Of a DNA stretch of 64,000 bases, positions 1-8,111 are shown piece by piece. The position numbers and the translations under genes are program-made. The notes beneath the pieces were generated by a model. The model worked only from the letters and a program-made list of their open reading frames with translations, was not told where the DNA came from and ran no database searches. Source of the DNA: Bacteroidales bacterium (GTDB lineage Bacteria; Bacteroidota; Bacteroidia; Bacteroidales; F082); assembly GCA_016284305.1 (NCBI GenBank), contig JAEEON010000018.1:1-64000 (forward strand), in the 5' to 3' direction. Numbering within the stretch: the stretch's first letter is position 1; the number at the start of each line of letters is the position of its first letter.

Positions 1-365
1 TTGAAATAGACGATGTTGACGGAATAGACTTTCTTTACCTGGGTGTAGTCGAGTCCGGAGTTGACATGCTCGATGATGGTCTTGGAGGCGCTGAAGAGGA
101 TGCGTTGCAGGAACTCGGCCTCGGTGGCCTGCTGGATCTCGACGAGGAAGATCTCGCCCCGGTCGTTGGTGGCCTTGATATCGACGCGGTTGGACTTGGC
201 GTTGCGTTGCTGTCGATTGCTCTCGCTCTCGAGGAGTTCGACGATGTTGACTTGTTCATTCAGAAGAGCGGAGAGAAAGCCTTCGAGGATTCCGAACGAG
301 GCCTTGTCGCGAAGCATGTACTTGGCGGCCCAGTCGAAACGGATCACATTGTCGGTATTTTTCAT
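1..365 (-). CDS. Rpn family recombination-promoting nuclease / PD-(D/E)XK nuclease family transposase (3' part outside the window)
   Basis: Open minus frame from ATG at 365 to the window edge: MKNTDNVIRFDWAAKYMLRDKASFGILEGFLSALLNEQVNIVELLESESNRQQRNAKSNRVDIKATNDRGEIFLVEIQQ...; F-D--K---D--SF-ILE-FL and D---D--G---LVEIQ are typical of this family. Promoter-like TATCTTTG on the minus strand at 391-398. Confidence 0.8.
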   Translation of the reverse strand, partial: MKNTDNVIRFDWAAKYMLRDKASFGILEGFLSALLNEQVNIVELLESESNRQQRNAKSNRVDIKATNDRGEIFLVEIQQATEAEFLQRILFSASKTIIEHVNSGLDYTQVKKVYSVNIVYF

Positions 366-390
366 GATTACATGATTTTAAAAATTTCTG

Positions 391-398
391 CAAAGATA
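391..398 (-). promoter_or_regulatory. Bacteroidota -7 box (TATCTTTG) upstream of the Rpn-like gene
   Basis: Minus-strand match to TAnnTTTG, 26 bp upstream of the start codon. Confidence 0.55.
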
Positions 399-470
399 GT
401 ATATATTTTTAAATCATGCAACAATATTGTATTAAACAATTTTCAAATTTACTTCGGTTAAAAGTAATAA

Positions 471-500
471 AAAAGAGGGCGACTTCAAAGTCGCCCTCTT
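471..500 (-). terminator. Rho-independent terminator of the secreted-protein operon
   Basis: AAGAGGGCGACTT/AAGTCGCCCTCTT inverted repeat (473-485/488-500), followed on the minus strand by TTTTTTATT. Confidence 0.8.
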
Positions 501-528
501 GAGAGGTTAGGAATTCGCTGGGAGGGAA

Positions 529-783
529 TTATTTCTCCTTGCGATTCTTGGTCAAGGCGTAGGCTGCGCCAAGTCCGATGAGGACGGCGATGCCGCTTCC
601 CATAGGAGCGTCTTCGTTTTCGTTGGATCCGTGACCTGGCAGGCCAGGGACTTTGGGATCGCGATTCATCAGTCCATGGGATTCCTCGTTATTAGCGCCA
701 CGTTGGAAGAGACCGCCGCCTTGAGCGAAGGTGGTCATGCTCAGTCCGAGGACCACTGCGATAGTTAAAACTAGTCTTTTCAT
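529..783 (-). CDS. Small secreted protein with Sec signal and C-terminal P-x-G-S-G / TM helix / basic tail
   Basis: 84 aa: N-terminal MKRLVLTIAVVLGLSMTTFAQ; C-terminal APMGSGIAVLIGLGAAYALTKNRKEK. Confidence 0.7.
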   Translation of the reverse strand: MKRLVLTIAVVLGLSMTTFAQGGGLFQRGANNEESHGLMNRDPKVPGLPGHGSNENEDAPMGSGIAVLIGLGAAYALTKNRKEK

Positions 784-805
784 TTATTTATGGATGATTT
801 TGTTA

Positions 806-3800
806 TTATCTGATAACGATTTTTTGGGTCTTGACGTCGTTGCCTTGGATGAGTTGGAGCATATAGACGCCGGCGCTCAGGTTAAGTTGTTTGTCGTAGC
901 TGCCGCTGAAGTTCTCGGTGCTGAGGGTGCGGCCGGTGATGTCCATGACTTTGAGGGTGGCGTTGCCTTCGATGCCGAAGATCTTCAGGTGGTTGTCACT
1001 AATGAATCCGAATTCGTTGACATTGGTGCTGTTGCCAGTAGCGAAGGCCAGCTTGAATCGGCTGGCGTAGTCGGTGGTCTTGGCCTCGAAGTTGTAGCTC
1101 GGGTTGGCGAGGAGGTCAACATCGGCACCGGTGAGGTTGTCGATGAGGTGGAGGTAGCTGAATTCGACCTCTTGGTTGCTGAAGCTCAGGGTGTAGTTGC
1201 CGTTGTTCTCAGCTTTGAAGTTGACAGGCATCTCGCCCATCTCGGTGGCGTTGACCACAGCGTAGTCCTTGTTGTCCTTTGGCATGTACAGCTTGGTGTG
1301 GTTCGGGTTGAGCTGGAACTTGGGCAAGTCATGGCCTTCACCGAAGCGGACGATAGCGCGGTCAATGACGTTGCTTCTGTTGCTAGTGACGTTGAGGACG
1401 AGTTGGGCATTCTTACCCGTGGGCTCGGTGGTGGTGAAGGTCAGGATTTCGCCAGCGGCTTCAGCGATGACGAAGACACCTTCCATAGCTTCGATGTAGG
1501 TTCTTTCGGCGGATATAATTTCACTGCCATCACCATTCACGGTGTAGAACGGGCGGTTGTCGGCGAGATAAACGGTATCAACGAAGGGGTTACCCACGAG
1601 GTTCCATCCAGCTAAAGTGGCCGTTTCGTCATAGTCCAGTTCGACGTCGGCGTCACCGCTGTAGGCGGTGCCGGTGAAGATCAGGTCGATGCCTTCTTCG
1701 TCAGCGCCGCTATTGGCATAGAGGTAACCCTTGCCAGACACGAGGTTGTAGCCGCCATCATCGCCTTTGTAGTTGATCCACTCCAGGTCTTGGCTCTGAT
1801 CGAAGTAGTAGAGGTCGTAGCTGTTCGACAGCATGTTGGTTACATCTTCAGGACTGACTTCTCCGATGGGTGAGGCGATCAGGTAATAGCCGCCGTCGGT
1901 GGTGTAGGGATCGATATGCTTGATGTATTGTTCAATCTCAGCGATGACCACAGCGGAAGGAGTGTACTCATACGGAATTTGAATGGGATTACTACCAGGG
2001 TTGTAAACGAAGTTGATTGCTGATATTGGTTCAGCATAGAAGGTGTAACTTCCGAATTCGACTTCCTCTAAGACAGTGAACTGCATGGAGAACACGAGAC
2101 CAGTGGTCGTGTTGGGGTTACCAGGGGTCATAACGCAGGACAATTGAACCAGGTCGGGATGGGTTTCGTTGGGGAGACTAGGCATTGTCATCATACATGC
2201 ACTAGCTACAGGTCCATTCACTGGATTACCATTCACTGCAAATGCGGCAGTGTTGAAGTGAAGTCCAAGAACCAGACCTGTGAAACCGTTATAGTTGCCA
2301 CTGGTAGGAGCATTCAAATAAGCCTCGACGGTGATGACATCGCCAGGTTGAGCATTTTCGGGGGCAATCACGGTAAACTGGACAGCATCCGGGTTGGAAG
2401 TCACGGTCACAGTGATTTCGGCAGTGACTTCAGGATTCGAGACGGAGGCAATGGTGATGGTGGTTTCGCCTGCGCTCATGCCAGTAACTATGCCGTTTTC
2501 ATCGACGGTAGCGATGGTTTCGTCAGCCGAAGTGAAGGTGACGGAAGCGTCGGTGGCATTGTCAGGAGTAACAGTGTAGCTGATGATAGCGGTTTCGCCA
2601 TTGACCATGGTGACATCCTCAGCAGTAATTTCAGTGACATCGATGCGGGTCACGTTCACGTTGATGGTGGTGGTGACTCCTGATCCGTCGGTGGCAGCGA
2701 TGGTGATGGTGGTTGTACCATAGGCAACACCGGTCACTACGCCGTTTTCATCGACAGTGGCGATGGTCTCGTCAGCCGACTCGTAGGTGACAACTTGGTT
2801 GGCCTCAGCAGGAAGTACGGTGGGAGTGATGGTGAATGTGGCATCAACAAGCACTTCGACATCATCAGCAGAGATGCTTTCGACGAGAACATCAGGTATT
2901 TCTGGCGTGGAGAAGAATTCGCTATAGCTCCAATTAGTGTTTGCGCCTTCGCCATCGCAGTCGATGCCCTGCACCTGCCATTCGTAAACGCTTTCGGATT
3001 CCAGTTCGCTAAAGGCGAGGCTGAGCGTGTTGCCATCACTTGTGACACTCACCCAATCAGTGCCTTCGGTGACAGGTTCATCAGAGGAGATGACGAAATT
3101 GTCAAGATAGAGCACGTACATATCATTAGAGAGGTAGGCAATGACGAAACCCGTGGCACCCACAGGAACTTGGCTTGTGTATTGCTCCCAATCGGTATTT
3201 GTAATTGTTACAGGATCTTCCTCAACTAAATCATCCCCAACAAAGTAAAGCACCTCGAAGGTTTCAGGATAATCAGCACTTCGAACCATATAATCAAATG
3301 TCAAAGTCACGGCCTGTTGTGTCGGTCTTGGGAAGTCGGGAGAAAACAGGTATTGAGGAGGGTTGGTATTATAATAGAATGCCCAACAAACGTCAGTTTG
3401 AGTATCATCTGTATAATAGAAACCACTATTATCATCCACCAAGTAAGCGCCCCAGTCGCCAATATTATCGGGAGTCAGAGGTTCATTGATGTAGTATCCG
3501 TCAAAAGCAGGTATCCTGTATTGCACGTTGTAGCTGTCCTGGAAACCCGTCCAACTGAGTTCGGCAGAATTGTCAGTGAGCTCGACGGCGAGGTCGGTAG
3601 GAACCATTTCACAGTAGGAAGGTGTGGTAAAAGTAGCGTTGACCCAGTTGCTTTGGCCCTGGCCATCGCAAACGCCCTGCACTTGAACTTCATAGCCAAC
3701 TCCCTCTGACAGGCCTTCAATGGTATAGCTGTTGCCATTTACAGAAATGATATCTGACCACGAACCCACGGTACCGGTGGTTTTGGCGATTTTAAAGTCA

Positions 3801-5011
3801 TCCATAAAAAGATAATCTTGGTCATAGTCTTGATGACGAATGGCGATGTAACCTTGGGCGCCGTTATAGCTGCTCAAATCAACCGTGACTTCACCCCAGG
3901 CATCAGTTGCATTGCCAGGTGAACTAAGCAATGTGAAGTCAGCGATAGCATTAGTTGTTGTAGAAACATAAACGTAGAAGGTCTCATGATATTGACCGTC
4001 ATCTTCTACCCAGAACGTCAAGTTGCCGTCCAAGGTAACTTGAGGTGTGATCAGCCAGTTGTCAACACCATAGGCGCTGGAAGACCAGCTTCTAGTCATG
4101 GCCATATAGACACCGCTATGGGCATCCATTGCGCCGTCAGAAAAAGCGGTTTGACCATTAATCACACGCCAGTCAGTGTATTCGGTGCCTTGGCCGTTAC
4201 GGATGGTGGTCCAACCCTTGTCATCAAAGGAGCCACTCTCAAAGTCGTCTGAGAAGTAAACGGTTTCTTCAGCAAGCTCTCTGTATTGCAGGTTGTAGCT
4301 GCTGGCATCACCTTCCCAAGTGACGGTTGCGGATGTAGGAGTGGGGGAAACGGAGAGGTTTTCAGGAGCTCCGCATGCTGAATAAGTAACCGTAATGCTC
4401 TTGATATACATGGCACGACCATTATTGGCATTGGTCATGGTAACGACTATCGCACCAGAAGCAGAACCCGTGAAAGTTCTAGTGCCACCAGCGTTATTAG
4501 TCCATGAAGGAATTGATTGGCTGCCTCCGAAAGTGGCACCTCCAACAGTGACGCTTACAGTGCCTAATCCATTATAAGAAGCACAATCAACATCGACTGA
4601 TGTAATTGTCCCAGGAATACCGGAAGTGGAAAAAACTCCACTGGTAGATTTGCTATTTCTGGTGCCATACTGTGCATACCCATTAGTAACATTTTGGTTG
4701 AGGGCGCCACCCGTAATGACAACACTCCAGGTTTCGCCTCCACTACCTGTCCAAGTTGAATTAGCAGACGTAATCTTTGAAGCGGTAACAGTGGTGGTGC
4801 CTCTGTCGCCTCTGTCGTTTGAAGGAGCAACACGTACAATATCCTTTTGTACGGCTCTGTCGCCTTTGTCGTTTGAAGGATTAAACTGTGCTATCTCCTT
4901 CTGTAAGGGTTTAGTAGAACGCATGCTTTTTTTGAGCCCGTTCTGCGCATTCAAAGCCAATGGCACGAACAGGGCCACCAGCATCATAATTAGTAATGTT
5001 TTCTTTTTCAT
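806..5011 (-). CDS. Large secreted multidomain protein: cleaved-adhesin-like, Fn3-like, BIG2-like, cohesin-like and T9SS type A sorting domains
   Basis: ORF 806..5050; likely start at 5011 (MKKKTLLIMMLVALFVPLALNAQ). Contains YFSDDFESGSFDDKGWTTI...DNWLITPQV...YLFMDDFKI (cleaved adhesin / MAM-like), two Ig-like repeats (VTYESADETIATVDENGVVTGVAYGTTTITI), a cohesin-like segment, and C-terminal LKVMDITGRTLSTENFSGSYDKQLNLSAGVYMLQLIQGNDVKTQKIVIR. Confidence 0.85.
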   Translation of the reverse strand: MKKKTLLIMMLVALFVPLALNAQNGLKKSMRSTKPLQKEIAQFNPSNDKGDRAVQKDIVRVAPSNDRGDRGTTTVTASKITSANSTWTGSGGETWSVVITGGALNQNVTNGYAQYGTRNSKSTSGVFSTSGIPGTITSVDVDCASYNGLGTVSVTVGGATFGGSQSIPSWTNNAGGTRTFTGSASGAIVVTMTNANNGRAMYIKSITVTYSACGAPENLSVSPTPTSATVTWEGDASSYNLQYRELAEETVYFSDDFESGSFDDKGWTTIRNGQGTEYTDWRVINGQTAFSDGAMDAHSGVYMAMTRSWSSSAYGVDNWLITPQVTLDGNLTFWVEDDGQYHETFYVYVSTTTNAIADFTLLSSPGNATDAWGEVTVDLSSYNGAQGYIAIRHQDYDQDYLFMDDFKIAKTTGTVGSWSDIISVNGNSYTIEGLSEGVGYEVQVQGVCDGQGQSNWVNATFTTPSYCEMVPTDLAVELTDNSAELSWTGFQDSYNVQYRIPAFDGYYINEPLTPDNIGDWGAYLVDDNSGFYYTDDTQTDVCWAFYYNTNPPQYLFSPDFPRPTQQAVTLTFDYMVRSADYPETFEVLYFVGDDLVEEDPVTITNTDWEQYTSQVPVGATGFVIAYLSNDMYVLYLDNFVISSDEPVTEGTDWVSVTSDGNTLSLAFSELESESVYEWQVQGIDCDGEGANTNWSYSEFFSTPEIPDVLVESISADDVEVLVDATFTITPTVLPAEANQVVTYESADETIATVDENGVVTGVAYGTTTITIAATDGSGVTTTINVNVTRIDVTEITAEDVTMVNGETAIISYTVTPDNATDASVTFTSADETIATVDENGIVTGMSAGETTITIASVSNPEVTAEITVTVTSNPDAVQFTVIAPENAQPGDVITVEAYLNAPTSGNYNGFTGLVLGLHFNTAAFAVNGNPVNGPVASACMMTMPSLPNETHPDLVQLSCVMTPGNPNTTTGLVFSMQFTVLEEVEFGSYTFYAEPISAINFVYNPGSNPIQIPYEYTPSAVVIAEIEQYIKHIDPYTTDGGYYLIASPIGEVSPEDVTNMLSNSYDLYYFDQSQDLEWINYKGDDGGYNLVSGKGYLYANSGADEEGIDLIFTGTAYSGDADVELDYDETATLAGWNLVGNPFVDTVYLADNRPFYTVNGDGSEIISAERTYIEAMEGVFVIAEAAGEILTFTTTEPTGKNAQLVLNVTSNRSNVIDRAIVRFGEGHDLPKFQLNPNHTKLYMPKDNKDYAVVNATEMGEMPVNFKAENNGNYTLSFSNQEVEFSYLHLIDNLTGADVDLLANPSYNFEAKTTDYASRFKLAFATGNSTNVNEFGFISDNHLKIFGIEGNATLKVMDITGRTLSTENFSGSYDKQLNLSAGVYMLQLIQGNDVKTQKIVIR
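809..1035 (-). other. T9SS type A C-terminal sorting domain
   Basis: C-terminal ~75 aa ending LSAGVYMLQLIQGNDVKTQKIVIR. Confidence 0.8.
1940..2389 (-). other. Cohesin-like domain within the 1.4 kb-aa scaffold
   Basis: DAVQFTVIAPENAQPGDVITVEAYLNAPTSGNYNGFTGLVLGLHFNTAAFAV...GLVFSMQFTVLEEVEFGSYTFYAEPISAINF...: resembles the cohesin pattern xPGDxVTVxVxLxx...GxxxxLxYDxxxxxV...FxVxxxxxxG. Confidence 0.55.
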
Positions 5012-5090
5012 AGTGAAAAACAGTGATTTAATACTTAATTTATTATTCAATTATATATGTTAGATACTTATTTCGTGTTTTATTGTCGTT

Positions 5091-5570
5091 TTTATTGGTT
5101 CATGACCATCATCAAAAGTTCGGATACATCGTTGATGCCCAACATATTGTCTCCGTCAATATCGGCATTGATGAAAGCCAGGCCTATAATCTGAGCTCCT
5201 CCCATCAGGTGGTTAAGAATGATGGAAACATCATTGATGGAAAGCATTCCGTCGCCATCCACGTCACCTGGGATGCCGTCGGGCAAAGTAGTGAAGCTCA
5301 CCTCTTCGCCGTAAGCGGTGCCGACGCTGTTGGTGGCGTAGGCGCGGACATAGTAGGTGGTGTTGGCGGTGAGGCCGGTCATCGTGCTGGTGAATTCGCC
5401 CGTGCCCGTGCCGTTGGTGGTATGGTTGCCGCTGATGGTCGGGTTCTGTGAGGTGCTCCAGCAGATGCCACGTGCCGTAACGGTGGCGCCGCCGTCAGCG
5501 GTGACGTTGCCACCGCCCATGGCCGTGGTCTTGTCGATGTCGCTGATGGCAATGGTGGTTACCGTTGGCT
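5091..5570 (-). repeat. Near-identical ~480-bp direct repeat, copy 1 (Fn3-like + dockerin module)
   Basis: By-eye alignment to 7632..8111; only a handful of differences over the ~180-bp dockerin part. Confidence 0.9.
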
Positions 5571-7608
5571 CTTCAGCGACAGTGATGGTTGTGATATTGG
5601 TCACTTTATTATAACCGAACACGCAGAGGGTGAGTTCGGAACCAATGGTCAAAGTACCGTTGATGGTGATGTTAGCGACGGTGCCATTCACGGTAGCCTT
5701 GCCCAGGATGTTGTGGTTGGCGTCGGTGATGGTTGCCACAGTGCCGTTGCCGTTGCTGACGGTCACCGAATAGGTGGTGGCCGTAGGTGCAATCGTACCG
5801 GCGTGAGTCACCGTCATGGCCTGCGGGGTCTTGGTGCGAAGCATCAAGCTCGGGTCGCCGTAAAGCACCCATGCTTGATAAGTGCCTTTGGCGGAATTAT
5901 CAGAAGTGGAATAGTGGTCAAAAATGGAAAACAAACTGTTGACACCTACTCCGCCCAACGTGTGTTTGATGTTGTTGGTCTTGCTTTCAACGAGAATGTC
6001 AACAAACTCGTCTTGGGCCCACATGGGTGGAATCCAAGGCTGTGAAATGTAGGAGAAGAAGCCGCCGATAGCTCCTGTTGGATTTGAACCATTGGTGGCA
6101 TGCATCCATGTCTCAGCGAAGCAGTCAGTGCTATGGTCATACTTACCAACAAGGCAAGCTACTGAGAAGATGAATGGCAGTTTGTTGTTGTTGGTCAAGG
6201 CATTGACATTGGAGTTCATATAATAATGCGACTGCCATCCTGTTTCCTCACCATGGTTGCAATAGTTGATGATGCCCACACCACTGTTAATATGGTTGCT
6301 GATGGTTGTCGTGGTGGATGAGGGATAACCGCTTACGCTTTTATAATCTTGATATACAGTGGAATAACCGTAATTCAGCAAGTCGGTGCGTAAGTTTTCA
6401 ATGTGTTGATAGTCATCTTCGCTATTATGACCACCAGAACCTTCGGTGGTACTGATGCCCAAGCCGTTTTGGCACCATGTGGCACTAGCGGTGAGGTCTC
6501 TCTCGTAGGTGATGACACGGTTGACTTGAGTGGTCACTTGGGCCGCGGTACTGGCGGAGAATCGACCGATGAAAAGGTCGTTGTAGATATCATTACCAAC
6601 GATTTGTCCATATAGGTTATCACCCTTTCCGCTATAACTGGTGCTTCCAGAACCTGCCGTGTAGGAATAGCCTGGAATCTGGGCTACGTCGCCGACAAGC
6701 AGAACATGGGTCAGGTTGTTGTTGGCGTTGTATTGGCTCTGAATATAGTTCTTTATGGCAGTATAAGAGGATCCGGCAGTGCTGGTGCCCACGATGGTGG
6801 TGTTGATGCCGCGGGTCTTCTTCCAGTTGACGAAGTCGGTCATCGAGCTGATGAAGTTGTCGTAGCAGATGATGAGCAGGTCGCCTTCCTCGTCGACGGG
6901 AGTATAACGATTCATCGATGCTTCATAATTGATGAAGTGACGTTGGTACGTGCTCTTGAAGTCGGAGTCCATCTTCACCGTGTTGCTGCGACGAGCTTCC
7001 ATTGCATTAGTGCCGTTGTCATCGACTTTGTACATTTCCACGGTCATGTCGTAATACACGCGGAGGGTTTTGGTTGCGGGGTTGTAGGCAAAAGGATAGA
7101 CCACCATGTTCTGGCCACGGAAGTCGCGGATGATGTAAGGCTCATAGATGCCCACGTTGTTGGCTGGGAAGAAAGCATCCTGATTGTAGCATTCGCCATA
7201 GGTGTAAGGCACCGTGGCTGGGTCGATGCTACGTGGGAAGTCGCCCTTCGAAGGAGCTACCTCGATGTTTTCAAAGTCCTGATACTGTGCGTTGACGACA
7301 CGGATGTTCATGTTGGCACGGTCGCCGATGATGGCGGGAATACCCGTCATGGGGAGGTCGGGCTCGCCAGCCTTGGCAGTGCTGACAGCCTTGGGCATCG
7401 TGATGAGGTAAGCTTCACCACGAGGGGTGGCCACGGCAGTAGCATAGAATCCCGGAACCTGGAGGTTGACCCGAATCAGGTCTTCAGAAGAAGAGATCAA
7501 CTCCGTTTTGAAGGGGGCTGGGGTGCTACTTGTGATATTCGTCCATTCTTGCGCCATTGTCGTTAAGGCAAGGCTGAGAAATAAGAATGTAATGAATGTT
7601 TTTTTCAT
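5092..7608 (-). CDS. Gingipain-like C25 family cysteine peptidase with Fn3-like domain and C-terminal type I dockerin
   Basis: 838 aa; Sec signal MKKTFITFLFLSLALTTMAQ; DLLIICYDNFISSMTDFVNWKKTRGINTTIV; putative His/Cys dyad in INYCNHGEETGWQSHYY...FIFSVACLVGKYD; C-terminus GDVDGDGMLSINDVSIILNHLMGG...ADIDGDNMLGINDVSELLMMVMNQ. Confidence 0.88.
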   Translation of the reverse strand: MKKTFITFLFLSLALTTMAQEWTNITSSTPAPFKTELISSSEDLIRVNLQVPGFYATAVATPRGEAYLITMPKAVSTAKAGEPDLPMTGIPAIIGDRANMNIRVVNAQYQDFENIEVAPSKGDFPRSIDPATVPYTYGECYNQDAFFPANNVGIYEPYIIRDFRGQNMVVYPFAYNPATKTLRVYYDMTVEMYKVDDNGTNAMEARRSNTVKMDSDFKSTYQRHFINYEASMNRYTPVDEEGDLLIICYDNFISSMTDFVNWKKTRGINTTIVGTSTAGSSYTAIKNYIQSQYNANNNLTHVLLVGDVAQIPGYSYTAGSGSTSYSGKGDNLYGQIVGNDIYNDLFIGRFSASTAAQVTTQVNRVITYERDLTASATWCQNGLGISTTEGSGGHNSEDDYQHIENLRTDLLNYGYSTVYQDYKSVSGYPSSTTTTISNHINSGVGIINYCNHGEETGWQSHYYMNSNVNALTNNNKLPFIFSVACLVGKYDHSTDCFAETWMHATNGSNPTGAIGGFFSYISQPWIPPMWAQDEFVDILVESKTNNIKHTLGGVGVNSLFSIFDHYSTSDNSAKGTYQAWVLYGDPSLMLRTKTPQAMTVTHAGTIAPTATTYSVTVSNGNGTVATITDANHNILGKATVNGTVANITINGTLTIGSELTLCVFGYNKVTNITTITVAEEPTVTTIAISDIDKTTAMGGGNVTADGGATVTARGICWSTSQNPTISGNHTTNGTGTGEFTSTMTGLTANTTYYVRAYATNSVGTAYGEEVSFTTLPDGIPGDVDGDGMLSINDVSIILNHLMGGAQIIGLAFINADIDGDNMLGINDVSELLMMVMNQ
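5095..5268 (-). other. Type I dockerin module (two Ca-binding repeats)
   Basis: GDVDGDGMLSINDVSIILNHL and ADIDGDNMLGINDVSELLMMV. Confidence 0.85.
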
Positions 7609-7631
7609 ATTTGTTGTATTGAGTGGTTATC

Positions 7632-8111
7632 TTTATTGGTTCATGACCATCATCAAAAGTTCGGATACATCGTTGATACCCAACATATTGTCTCCGTCAA
7701 TATCGGCATTGATGAAAGCCTGGCCTGTGATCTGAGCTCCTCCCATCAGGTGGTTAAGAATGATGGAAACATCATTGATGGAAAGCATTCCGTCGCCATC
7801 CGCGTCACCTTGGATGCCGTCGGGCAAAGTAGTGAAGCTCACCTGATCTCCGTAGGCGGTGCCGGCGCTGTTGGTGGCGTAGGCACGTACATAGTAGGTG
7901 GTGTTGGGTTCCAGGCCGGTCATGCTGCTTGTGAAGGTGCCCGTGCCCGTGCCGTCGGTGGTATGACTGCCGCTGATGGTCGGATTCTGCGAGGTGCTCC
8001 AGCAGATGCCGCGAGCCGTAACGGTGGCGCCACCGTCAGCGGTGACGTTACCACTACCCGTAGCCGTGGTCTTGTCGATGTTGCTGATGGCAACGGTAGT
8101 CACGGTAGGTG
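7632..8111 (-). repeat. Near-identical ~480-bp direct repeat, copy 2 (Fn3-like + dockerin module)
   Basis: See copy 1 at 5091..5570. Confidence 0.9.

Noticed and set aside
731-1615. 294-aa plus-strand ORF antisense to the scaffold gene
   Set aside because: Composition is a reverse-frame shadow of the genuine 1.4 kb-aa ORF; no signal or domain.
6706-7566. 286-aa plus-strand ORF antisense to the C25 protease
   Set aside because: Reverse-frame shadow, rich in V/D/H, with no recognisable family.
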